From positions 1-9,574 of the forward strand of contig CAMLEX010000137.1 in assembly GCA_946479055.1 (NCBI GenBank): DNA of 9,574 bases, written 5' to 3'. This document shows positions 1 to 5,321 of this stretch, piece after piece. Under the pieces are notes generated by a model. That model was given only the letters and a program-made list of their open reading frames with translations. It was not told where the DNA came from and did no database searches. Both the position numbers and the translations under genes were made by a program. Source of the stretch: an uncultured Bacteroidota bacterium. Its GTDB lineage: Bacteria; Bacteroidota; Bacteroidia; Chitinophagales; Chitinophagaceae. The stretch's first letter is position 1. The number at the start of each line of letters is the position of its first letter.

Positions 1-265
1 ACACGCAGGCTAAAACATATCTTTTTTGGGAAATGACCTTTGATAATACGAAATAGACGAATGGGTAATAGAAGAGTGCAATGCTAAACGTGTTGGCTAG
101 TATCATTAAAACAACTACCGAGTCAGGAAAAGCCCTGTTCGGATTAAAAGAGATAGAAGTAAGATGCCATTGTATGATGGACAAGAGAACCCAGAAAACA
201 ATGTGCAATAGTAATCTTAGTGGTTTCCTGTCGTAAATTTTTTGAATCAGCCGTTCTGCGTTCAT
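1..265 (-). CDS. Membrane protein N-terminus, probable LytS/YehU-type sensor histidine kinase (partial)
   Basis: The minus-strand frame is open from an ATG at 263-265 to the window edge, giving 88 residues of a gene whose 3' part is missing. Seen: a short basic N-terminus (MNAERLIQKIYDRKPLRLLL), then a hydrophobic segment at about residues 20-31 (HIVFWVLLSII), a polar stretch, and a second hydrophobic segment at about 49-77 containing YYPFVYFVL. Known: in Bacteroidota, LytS/YehU-type sensor kinases (His_kinase domain followed by an HATPase) often begin with an H-x-x-F-W membrane helix and several more helices, usually with a LytTR response regulator next door. The assignment rests only on this N-terminal style, because the phosphorylated histidine and ATPase domain lie outside the window. 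It could be another multi-helix membrane protein. The frame stays open for a while upstream of 265, so the start is likely but not certain. Confidence 0.55.
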   Translation of the reverse strand, partial: MNAERLIQKIYDRKPLRLLLHIVFWVLLSIIQWHLTSISFNPNRAFPDSVVVLMILANTFSIALFYYPFVYFVLSKVISQKRYVLACV

Positions 266-486
266 CCGTCTAAATTGAAAGTTTTTCCCCGCTGCTCCTA
301 ATTTTTCCGACAAGCTAATGGCTTCCTTCTACAAAAAGCAGAAATCAGCCAACTAAAATTTTTCGCTATCCAACTTTCTTTTTTGTTGGCTGTGAAAAGG
401 GTTTGATAGAAAAAAAATGCGGTTCGGTCGGTTTCATTTTTTAAGATAGTGTAAAGGTTGTCTTTTTGAAAAATAAACACAAAATA
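266..486. other. Divergent intergenic region
   Basis: These 221 bases separate the leftward membrane-protein gene from the rightward serine hydrolase and must hold promoters for both. The stretch is AT-rich with T and A runs. I found no good match to the Bacteroidota TTTG / TAnnTTTG promoter pair at proper spacing, no clear operator palindrome and no RNA gene. Confidence 0.5.
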
Positions 487-1830
487 ATGAAAAAAATAGC
501 CCTGATTGTATTGGCCATTGTTCACTTTTCTTATACGTTATTTGCCCAGGAGTATGGAAAGCGAATCGATAGCCTTGTAGCCCAATATGCCGATAACGCT
601 GAGTTTGCCGGAAGCGTATTAGTAGTAAAAAGCGGGAAGCTGCTCTTAAAAAAAGGTTATGGATATAGTCACACAGAACAGTTGACACCGCATGAGCCCA
701 ACACGATATTCAACATCGCTTCACTTACCAAGCCATTTACGGCAGCCTTGATTTTAAGATTGGCGGAAGATGGAAAGCTTTCTACAAATGATCAGTTAAA
801 CAAATATTATCCTGCTTATCCAAACGGAGATCGAATTACCCTCCGCCATCTATTAACTCACACATCTGGCATTGCTAACTATACTGATGATAAAAACTTT
901 TCGGCGATGGATCAGAGCAAACAAGTGAGCCTGGAGAAAATAATGTCTTTCTTTAAAGATAAACCATTGGATTTTGAGCCGGGTTCCAGGTTCCGGTACA
1001 GTAATTCTGGTTATACAATGCTCGGATATATTATTGAGAATGTAACCGGGATGACTTATGGAAAAGCGTTGGAACTTTTTATTTTTAAACCCCTGGGTAT
1101 GCGACATACCAGTTATGGCCCACCGGTGAAGAATGAGGGTTTAGCGAAAGGTTACATGATGTATTATAAGAATTTCTCCCTTCCTGCATTTGCGGTTCAT
1201 CCTTCCATTTCGTACGCAACAGGAGCTATTTATAGCACGGTAGAAGATTTATATAAATGGCATCTGACCCTTCAAAGGGGAAAGTTCTTGTCGAAAGAAT
1301 CGCTTGATGCTGCTTACCGCAAGGACAAAGGTTCTTATGGGTTTGGTTGGTTTACTGATAGTCTTTATGGAAAACAAAGGGTGTCACATGATGGCAATAT
1401 TCCTGGTTACAAAGCTAATATCAACCGCATCCCGGAAGACGATGTTTGTGTGATTGCACTGAGCAACGCAAACAACAGCGGTGTGGGAGGCATGGTGCGC
1501 AACATCATGAACATTTTATATGATCAGCCGATTTCCAAAACCTTTGCGGAACAACCAGTCATTGCTATGCCCGACAGTATTAAACAATCGTTTACGGGTA
1601 TTTATAAGTTCAGACAGGAAGATTCTCTGAAGGTTGCTGTACATCTTAAAGACAAGGCATTAATTGTAGCGATTGACGGGCAGTCTGAGTTTGAAATACT
1701 ACCGGTGTTTAAAAACCAATTCAAGAGCGGACAAACAAGAGTGGAATTTATGATGAACAATGAAGGAAAGCCCGAACAGATTATGATTTATCGGAAAGGA
1801 GAGATCATGGGTGCAAAAAAGGTGCAGTAG
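487..1830 (+). CDS. Secreted serine hydrolase, class C beta-lactamase family
   Basis: A 447-residue protein of the beta-lactamase/penicillin-binding-protein (AmpC-like) fold, a family that includes D-alanyl-D-alanine peptidases, esterases and beta-lactamases. Seen: a signal peptide (MKKIALIVLAIVHFSYTLFA, cleavage before Q21), the nucleophile motif S79-L-T-K82, the second active-site motif Y171-S-N173, and H301-D-G303 in the place of the KTG-type third motif. About 110 residues after the catalytic domain (to residue 447) form a beta-rich tail like the C-terminal domain often attached to these hydrolases. All catalytic motifs are intact, so it should be active in the periplasm or outside the cell. 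The substrate cannot be told from sequence. The frame also opens at a TTG at 466, but the ATG at 487 gives a proper signal peptide and is preferred. The next gene starts 79 bases downstream on the same strand, so co-transcription is possible but not shown. Confidence 0.9.
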   Translation: MKKIALIVLAIVHFSYTLFAQEYGKRIDSLVAQYADNAEFAGSVLVVKSGKLLLKKGYGYSHTEQLTPHEPNTIFNIASLTKPFTAALILRLAEDGKLSTNDQLNKYYPAYPNGDRITLRHLLTHTSGIANYTDDKNFSAMDQSKQVSLEKIMSFFKDKPLDFEPGSRFRYSNSGYTMLGYIIENVTGMTYGKALELFIFKPLGMRHTSYGPPVKNEGLAKGYMMYYKNFSLPAFAVHPSISYATGAIYSTVEDLYKWHLTLQRGKFLSKESLDAAYRKDKGSYGFGWFTDSLYGKQRVSHDGNIPGYKANINRIPEDDVCVIALSNANNSGVGGMVRNIMNILYDQPISKTFAEQPVIAMPDSIKQSFTGIYKFRQEDSLKVAVHLKDKALIVAIDGQSEFEILPVFKNQFKSGQTRVEFMMNNEGKPEQIMIYRKGEIMGAKKVQ

Positions 1831-1909
1831 GATTATCACCAAACGGCAGGTCTGTTAGAGATTATTGTAAAGCGACACTTCACATTATTAAAAACCTAAT
1901 CTTGAGACA

Positions 1910-2653
1910 ATGGCTGGAATTATAGTTGAATTAATCATATCATGGCTTTTACTTTGGTTTATTTGCAAAAAACACCTTTCTGCTTTAGGGTTTGGACCAA
2001 CAAAAAGCAGAGTTGCTAATTTGGGCGTTGGGCTGTTAATAGCAGCTTCTTGCTGTACTTTATATCAAATAATGACAACAGCATTTATTAATAATAGTTG
2101 GGTATTAAATAAACAAGAGACTGGAAGAACAATATTGGAAAGTTCAAGGTGGACATTAGTATCTGTTTTATATGAAGAGTTAATTCTTAGGGGCGTTTTG
2201 CTTTACATAGCCATAAAAAAATTAGATGTTACAAAAGCATGTATTCTTTCCGCAGTTGGCTTTGGCATTTACCATTGGTTCACTTTCAACGTATTTGGAA
2301 ATCCATTCATGATGGCGATTACTTTTCTAATGACAGGGATTGTTGGACTTTCATGGGCTTTTGCATTTGCTAAAACAGGCTCCCTTTATTTACCAATCGG
2401 TTTGCATTTCGGGTGGAATTTATTTTATACTGTTGTATTTTCCAACGGATCCTTTAGACAAGCAATTTTAGTAAGGACAAATGGAAATCAATTACAAGGC
2501 ACAGAATCATTGTTAGTTTTTCTATTTCAAGTATTTGCTTTACCGCTTCTTACTTTCTGGTATCTCAATCGGTTTTCAAGAAAACAAAAACTTCCCGTTG
2601 ACAAAGAACAACAACCGCTAATAATGCATTGGCAAAAACCGGGGCAGGACTAG
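1910..2653 (+). CDS. CPBP-family intramembrane metalloprotease
   Basis: A 247-residue multi-pass membrane protein of the CPBP (CAAX protease and bacteriocin-processing, formerly Abi) family, in which glutamate and histidine residues inside the membrane carry out peptide cleavage. Seen: motif 1 E89-E90-x-x-x-R94 (YEELILRG), motif 2 F118-x-x-x-H122 (FGIYH), and motif 3 H166-x-x-x-N170 (HFGWN), all in order and correctly spaced, within about six hydrophobic segments. The catalytic set is complete. Bacterial members have been linked to prenyl-protein processing, bacteriocin self-immunity and maturation of secreted peptides; which applies here is unknown. By eye the gene is more AT-rich than the serine hydrolase before it, with many TTA, ATA and AGA codons. 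The last 20 or so residues are polar and unlike a membrane-protein end, and the DNA there is more GC-rich. The ATG at 1910 places the first hydrophobic helix at the very N-terminus, as expected. Confidence 0.88.
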   Translation: MAGIIVELIISWLLLWFICKKHLSALGFGPTKSRVANLGVGLLIAASCCTLYQIMTTAFINNSWVLNKQETGRTILESSRWTLVSVLYEELILRGVLLYIAIKKLDVTKACILSAVGFGIYHWFTFNVFGNPFMMAITFLMTGIVGLSWAFAFAKTGSLYLPIGLHFGWNLFYTVVFSNGSFRQAILVRTNGNQLQGTESLLVFLFQVFALPLLTFWYLNRFSRKQKLPVDKEQQPLIMHWQKPGQD

Positions 2654-2691
2654 CAAACATCGGCTGTAGCTCCTTCCGCTCCCCTTTATAG

Positions 2692-2872
2692 CCGGTAAGT
2701 AACTTTTCAAAAGTTGAAGTATATTCATATTGGGGCCTTAAGTTTACGACTTTGGTGAGATACGAACCAGGACAGAGGGATGATATTGATCTGACAAAAA
2801 GCATTACAGGAGAAGTCCGAATATGAGTATAGCAGCCTTCATTTTATGAACAGCGGAAGTGAAAAGCGATGA
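2692..2872 (+). pseudogene. Possible frame-broken ORF, unknown family
   Basis: No intact gene is seen here, but two adjoining frames read like protein. Frame A is open from 2692 (just after a TAG) to a TGA at 2824-2826 and includes the segments KVEVYSYWGLKFTTLVRYEP and GQRDDIDLTKSITGEVRI. Frame B is open from 2795 to a TGA at 2870-2872 and ends QEKSEYEYSSLHFMNSGSEK-R. A one-base change between about 2800 and 2820 would join them into a single reading of roughly 60 residues. Neither part has a convincing start codon. I do not recognise the family. It may be a decayed gene fragment or chance open frames; the evidence is residue character only. Confidence 0.25.
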
Positions 2873-2988
2873 GCTTATTGATTACCGTTGTTGTAGCGCT
2901 TTACACAGCGATTGGCTGTGCTAAACCCGAGTACGACCGCCTGATTGTTGAAGATGGGACCCCGCAAAAAAAAAGAGAATTTGCCTGA
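2869..2988 (+). CDS. Small lipoprotein-like ORF, 39 residues
   Basis: This ORF starts at an ATG that overlaps the TGA ending the preceding frame (ATGA at 2869-2872), an arrangement often linked to translational coupling. It encodes a hydrophobic N-terminus (MSLLITVVVALYTAIGC) that resembles a type II signal peptide with a weak lipobox A-I-G-C, followed by about 22 charged residues (KPEYDRLIVEDGTPQKKR). It could be a tiny outer-membrane or periplasmic lipoprotein, or the surviving 5' end of a longer lipoprotein gene. The 2977-2988 end is a clean TGA with no resumed frame. The run of nine A's at 2966-2974 is a natural slippage site, so a frameshift that truncated a longer gene is possible. No family recognised. 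Confidence 0.35.
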   Translation: MSLLITVVVALYTAIGCAKPEYDRLIVEDGTPQKKREFA

Positions 2989-3032
2989 AACCTGTCTCCC
3001 GTTTATGCGTCTAATAGAACAAATCAAAAAAC

Positions 3033-3464
3033 ATGAAACAAATTATCCCGGTATTTTTAGCATTGACCTTTTGTATCGCATCACAATCTGTTGTCCATGC
3101 ACAATGTGAAAAGAAACTATCACTAACTTCTTCCAAAACTGAATACCTGGATGCTTCAGGAGCCGTACGAAAAACAAAGGATGAAGTAACCGAAATAACC
3201 ATTACGGATAAAAGCATCACGATCTCACCGGCCAGCGATCGCACTATGACAGGTATAATTCTGTCGGCTAAATGCGCCTGGCAAGTGCCGTTCAAGGAGG
3301 GACAAAGTGAATTCAAAACTCAATTTGAGGACCAGGGAGAGACGAAAAACATTACTATCACATTGGAAGGCAAGGATGGAAAAGTGTCTTTCCTGGCAAC
3401 CGTTAATGATGCTTCGGACAAAAGAATTCGTGTATGGGCCGACAGTTTTAAGGAAGCGAAATAA
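3033..3464 (+). CDS. Small secreted protein of unknown function
   Basis: A 143-residue protein with a clear signal peptide (residues 1-23, ending SVVHA before Q24), so it is probably periplasmic or exported. The mature part of about 120 residues looks like an all-beta domain: alternating hydrophobic and polar stretches such as EVTEITITDKSITISPA and ETKNITITLEGKDGKVSF. Two cysteines, C25 at the mature N-terminus and C81, could form a disulfide. C25 follows A-Q and does not make a lipobox, so lipidation is unlikely. The protein is rich in K, D, E, S and T. I do not recognise a named family; Bacteroidota genomes carry many such short secreted beta proteins. It stands alone: nothing intact is close enough upstream or downstream to suggest an operon. 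The start at 3033 is supported by the signal peptide and an A-rich leader with no Shine-Dalgarno sequence. Confidence 0.75.
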   Translation: MKQIIPVFLALTFCIASQSVVHAQCEKKLSLTSSKTEYLDASGAVRKTKDEVTEITITDKSITISPASDRTMTGIILSAKCAWQVPFKEGQSEFKTQFEDQGETKNITITLEGKDGKVSFLATVNDASDKRIRVWADSFKEAK

Positions 3465-3512
3465 ATAAATTCAGAAATACAATCAATGGGCTTATCCAGC
3501 AGCAAATAGCAG

Positions 3513-3575
3513 GCAGACCCAATGCAAGACTTCTCCTTATTTTAATAAGAAAGAAATAACTAAGCATTGGGCTGC
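3513..3575. repeat. 12-bp imperfect inverted repeat with inner stem
   Basis: GCAG-A-CCCAATGC at 3513-3525 is complementary to GCATTGGGCTGC at 3564-3575: twelve base pairs with one extra A at 3517. Inside it is a second, nearly concentric hairpin: TTCT (3531-3534) and CTTAT (3536-3540) pair with ATAAG (3545-3549) and AGAA (3552-3555) around a TTTA loop. The element lies between the end of the secreted-protein gene and the 3' end of the HAD remnant, which converge on it. The position suits a bidirectional terminator, but neither side has a clear T-run. It could also be a small mobile or recombination-related element. Confidence 0.5.
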
Positions 3576-3637
3576 ATTTCATCCAACTTATGGTAGTTGT
3601 TGTTTAGCATCGTTTAATCCGGGACACTGTTTGACTA

Positions 3638-3892
3638 CTAAACATAACTATTATACCCTTTTTGCTTGACCAATACTTTTTCAAATAATTTGGGATCTAA
3701 TAAGCTTTTGATTGTAGGAATGATAAAGTCCGGTGAATAGCCGAATTGATCCAGGTCTCTTTCATTTGTTACACCGGCGAGAGTCAATATAGTTGTAAAC
3801 CCCATTGAGCCGGCTCCCAAAATATCTGTACCCATCGTGTCACCAATCATTACGGTTTCATCCGTAGAAAGGTTTAAAATTTTTCTGGCCAT
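3638..3892 (-). pseudogene. C-terminal remnant of a HAD-IIA (NagD-like) phosphatase
   Basis: The 84 residues match only the C-terminal end of HAD subfamily IIA phosphatases (NagD, 4-nitrophenylphosphatase, phosphoglycolate-phosphatase relatives), which are normally about 250-290 residues. Seen: the motif IV acidic block V14-M-I-G-D18-T-M-G-T-D23 followed by the typical small-domain end (ILTLAGVTNERDLDQFGYSP, then D-F-I-I-P). Missing: the nucleophile motif DxDG, the whole cap domain and the motif III lysine. A TAG directly precedes the ATG at 3892. If one base (3893) is ignored, the preceding codons read R-P-E-I-V and continue into M-A-R-K-I-L, which resembles the family's KPxP region, so a frameshift plus a larger 5' deletion is likely. 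Such a fragment cannot be a functional phosphatase. Low-level expression as a stray peptide cannot be excluded. Confidence 0.75.
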
Positions 3893-3895
3893 CTA

Positions 3896-3928
3896 CGATT
3901 TCAGGCCGATTTAATTCTCGATTTCAGG
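3896..3928. repeat. 10-bp direct repeat CGATTTCAGG, two copies
   Basis: CGATTTCAGG occurs at 3896-3905 and again at 3919-3928, starts 23 bp apart, with a partial copy (CGATTT) at 3907-3912 between them. It lies at the broken 5' edge of the HAD remnant. It could mark a deletion or duplication endpoint, or be chance in AT-rich DNA. Confidence 0.4.
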
Positions 3929-3986
3929 AATTGACTGAGAGAATTTGAATAAAAAACCAGGGGAGTCTTCTATCTCCGTTTAAAAA

Positions 3987-4133
3987 TTAGAAAAGGACTT
4001 TACAATTCGTCAGATATGAATATTGCAGATGCAACGAAACTATCAACTTGGTTTCTCCATAAAAATTTTCATCGCGGTTGGTATAATCCGAATCTATCGG
4101 GATGCTCGTCCGCTGCGACGGTTTATAGCTCAT
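3987..4133 (-). CDS. Short ORF directly after the lacI-type gene, 48 residues
   Basis: On the minus strand the repressor's TGA (4137-4135) is followed by one base and then an ATG (4133-4131) opening a 48-codon frame that ends with TAA at 3989-3987. The product begins MSYKPSQRTSIPIDSDY, continues TNRDENFYGETKLIVSLHLQ and ends YSYLTNCKVLF. The first 30 residues are polar and protein-like; the tail is more hydrophobic. The one-base gap would allow translational coupling to the repressor. No family recognised and no signal peptide or transmembrane segment is evident. It may be a real small gene, the 5' remnant of a longer gene that once followed the repressor, or chance. Two opposite-strand frames also cross this stretch, so confidence is low. 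Confidence 0.3.
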   Translation of the reverse strand: MSYKPSQRTSIPIDSDYTNRDENFYGETKLIVSLHLQYSYLTNCKVLF

Positions 4134-4134
4134 T

Positions 4135-5160
4135 TCATGTCGACTCCCTTATCAAAAGCTGTGTTTTTAATACCACCGTTTTATGGTTTGTTTTTACACC
4201 CTCGTCATTTCCTTCATTGCTGATTTCTTTTAACACCAGCCTGGCAGCTTCCCGTCCAAGATCAAATGTAGGTTGAGCCACCGTAGTAAGTGCAGGATCG
4301 ACTAATTCAGAAGACAAGTCATTACTAAAGCCCACGATAGCGATATCCTTCGGAATTCGCAATTTATTTTGTTTTATTACTCTCATGGCTGCTATCGCGG
4401 TAGGGTCGTTCATGCAAAAAAGTGCATCGGGTGGGGGCGAAAGCGTTAAGAAGTGCTGAACATAAATTTTTACTTTTTCCAGCGAGAGATCATAAGAAAT
4501 AATAAGGTCATTATCTATGGGGATTTTATGTTTTTTCAAAGCATCGAGATAACCTTGTAAACGAAGCTTGCTGTTTATCAATGAATCGGGTCCGGCAAGA
4601 TGCGCTATTCTCCTTCTCCCTTTTTTAATAAGGTGTTCTACGGCATTAAACGCAGCTTCATAATCATCCACAACCACTTTAGGTGTATCCAGCAAATCTG
4701 TAACACGGTTAAACATTACCAAAGGAATACCTCTTCTTTGTACCAGTTTGAAGTGATCAAAATTCCTCGTTTCTTTTGTATGTGATGCAATGATACCATC
4801 GACTTGTTGGGAGAGCAACAATTTTACATTTTCCACTTCCCGCTCATAATTTTCATTGCTGTGGCAAATAATGCATTTATATTTTTCGGCATCAAAAATT
4901 TCCTCAGCTCCTTTTATTATAGAGGGAAAAAAGGAACTCATTATTTCAGGAACCAAGATGCCTACTAACAACGTTTTTCTATTAGCCAGGCTTAATGCTA
5001 ATGTGTTGCGTTGGTAATCCAGCTTTGCAGCCAGTTCAAGTACAGCAATCCTTGTTTTTTCCTTTACACTGGAGTGCCCCGACAAAGCCCTCGACACTGT
5101 TGATTTTGAAATTCCCAATTCTTTGGCAATATCTATAATTGAAATTTGGTGTGACTTCAT
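4135..5160 (-). CDS. LacI-family transcriptional regulator
   Basis: A 341-residue, full-length LacI/GalR-type sugar-responsive DNA-binding protein. Seen: an N-terminal helix-turn-helix (residues about 6-27, IDIAKELGISKSTVSRALSG), the hinge-helix region (NTLALSLANRKT, 52-63), then a periplasmic-binding-protein-like effector domain beginning LLVGILVPEIMSSFFPSIIK and running to the end, with family hallmarks such as the Q-Q-V-D-G-I-I-A block and the D-P-T-A-I-A-A-M-R dimer/effector region. The frame is open up to 5244, but those 28 extra codons run through the operator repeats and are not coding; the ATG at 5160 begins the HTH directly, as in the family. It is divergent from the SusC/SusD pair, with two matching palindromes between them, so it most likely controls that pair and itself, releasing DNA on binding a sugar or sugar derivative. 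The effector is unknown. Confidence 0.93.
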   Translation of the reverse strand: MKSHQISIIDIAKELGISKSTVSRALSGHSSVKEKTRIAVLELAAKLDYQRNTLALSLANRKTLLVGILVPEIMSSFFPSIIKGAEEIFDAEKYKCIICHSNENYEREVENVKLLLSQQVDGIIASHTKETRNFDHFKLVQRRGIPLVMFNRVTDLLDTPKVVVDDYEAAFNAVEHLIKKGRRRIAHLAGPDSLINSKLRLQGYLDALKKHKIPIDNDLIISYDLSLEKVKIYVQHFLTLSPPPDALFCMNDPTAIAAMRVIKQNKLRIPKDIAIVGFSNDLSSELVDPALTTVAQPTFDLGREAARLVLKEISNEGNDEGVKTNHKTVVLKTQLLIREST

Positions 5161-5194
5161 TTTACCTGTTTTGTTCAAAACTTCGAGGAGAATA

Positions 5195-5225
5195 TAAAAA
5201 TAATCATTTTGGGAACATTCCCAAA
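5195..5225 (-). promoter_or_regulatory. Predicted promoter of the lacI-type gene
   Basis: On the minus strand, TTTG (complement of 5222-5225), then exactly 19 bases, then TATTTTTA (complement of 5195-5202) fits the Bacteroidota primary-sigma consensus TTTG / TAnnTTTG except for the last base. Transcription would begin about 25-30 bases before the ATG at 5160. The left operator copy fills most of the spacer, so bound repressor would block this promoter. Confidence 0.45.
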
Positions 5226-5226
5226 A
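5207..5226. promoter_or_regulatory. Operator copy 1, probable LacI-family binding site
   Basis: The core GGGAACATTCCC (5211-5222) has arms GGGAA/TTCCC around a CA centre. With flanking T and A runs the arms extend to nine bases each (TTTTGGGAA / TTCCCAAAA). LacI-family operators are typically even-length palindromes with a CG centre; here the centre is CA, one change from a perfect palindrome. The site lies 51-62 bases upstream of the repressor ATG and overlaps the repressor gene's predicted promoter. Confidence 0.65.
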
Positions 5227-5229
5227 AAA

Positions 5230-5243
5230 TGGGAACATTCCCA
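5230..5243. promoter_or_regulatory. Operator copy 2, same 12-bp core
   Basis: A second identical core, GGGAACATTCCC (5231-5242), in the same orientation and exactly 20 bp from the first, which places both on nearly the same face of the helix. Flanking T5230/A5243 extend each arm to six. It lies about 80 bases upstream of the susC-like ATG. Two copies allow co-operative binding of repressor dimers. Confidence 0.6.
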
Positions 5244-5268
5244 AAAATAATAATTCAAAAAAAGAGTT

Positions 5269-5302
5269 TTTGTTTCATTTTTTTACTTCATTTTTATGCT
5301 TC
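5269..5302 (+). promoter_or_regulatory. Weak candidate promoter of the susC-like gene
   Basis: TTTG at 5269-5272 and TATGCTTC at 5295-5302 are spaced 22 bases apart. This is a loose match to the Bacteroidota TTTG / TAnnTTTG pattern, with spacing slightly long and one or two mismatches in the -7 box. It would give a very short leader before the ATG at 5322. The operators lie upstream of it, so simple steric blocking is less obvious than for the repressor promoter. Confidence 0.22.
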
Positions 5303-5321
5303 AAACAAAAAAACGACTGCT

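Noticed and set aside
466..486. N-terminal extension of the serine hydrolase from a TTG at 466
   Set aside because: It would add seven charged residues before a standard signal peptide; the ATG at 487 fits better.
298..688. Minus-strand ORFs (298-525 and 434-688) upstream of and overlapping the serine hydrolase
   Set aside because: Low-complexity, phenylalanine-rich translations of AT-rich intergenic DNA and antisense of a confident gene.
1831..1909. Possible terminator between the serine hydrolase and CPBP genes
   Set aside because: No inverted repeat followed by a T-run is visible.
2565..2804. Minus-strand 79-residue ORF over the end of the CPBP gene
   Set aside because: Antisense to the CPBP 3' end and to the plus-strand remnant; no domain character or leader.
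4016..4276. Two plus-strand ORFs (4016-4276 and 4023-4223) running into the 3' end of the repressor gene
   Set aside because: About half of each lies antisense to confident repressor coding sequence, one begins with TTG, and neither shows a domain or signal peptide.
5161..5244. 28-residue N-terminal extension of the repressor
   Set aside because: The extra codons are the operator repeats read as protein; LacI-family proteins begin within a few residues of the helix-turn-helix, as the ATG at 5160 does.
5139..5321. In-frame extension of the susC-like ORF back to 5139
   Set aside because: It overlaps the repressor start and runs through the operators; the ATG at 5322 begins a normal signal peptide.
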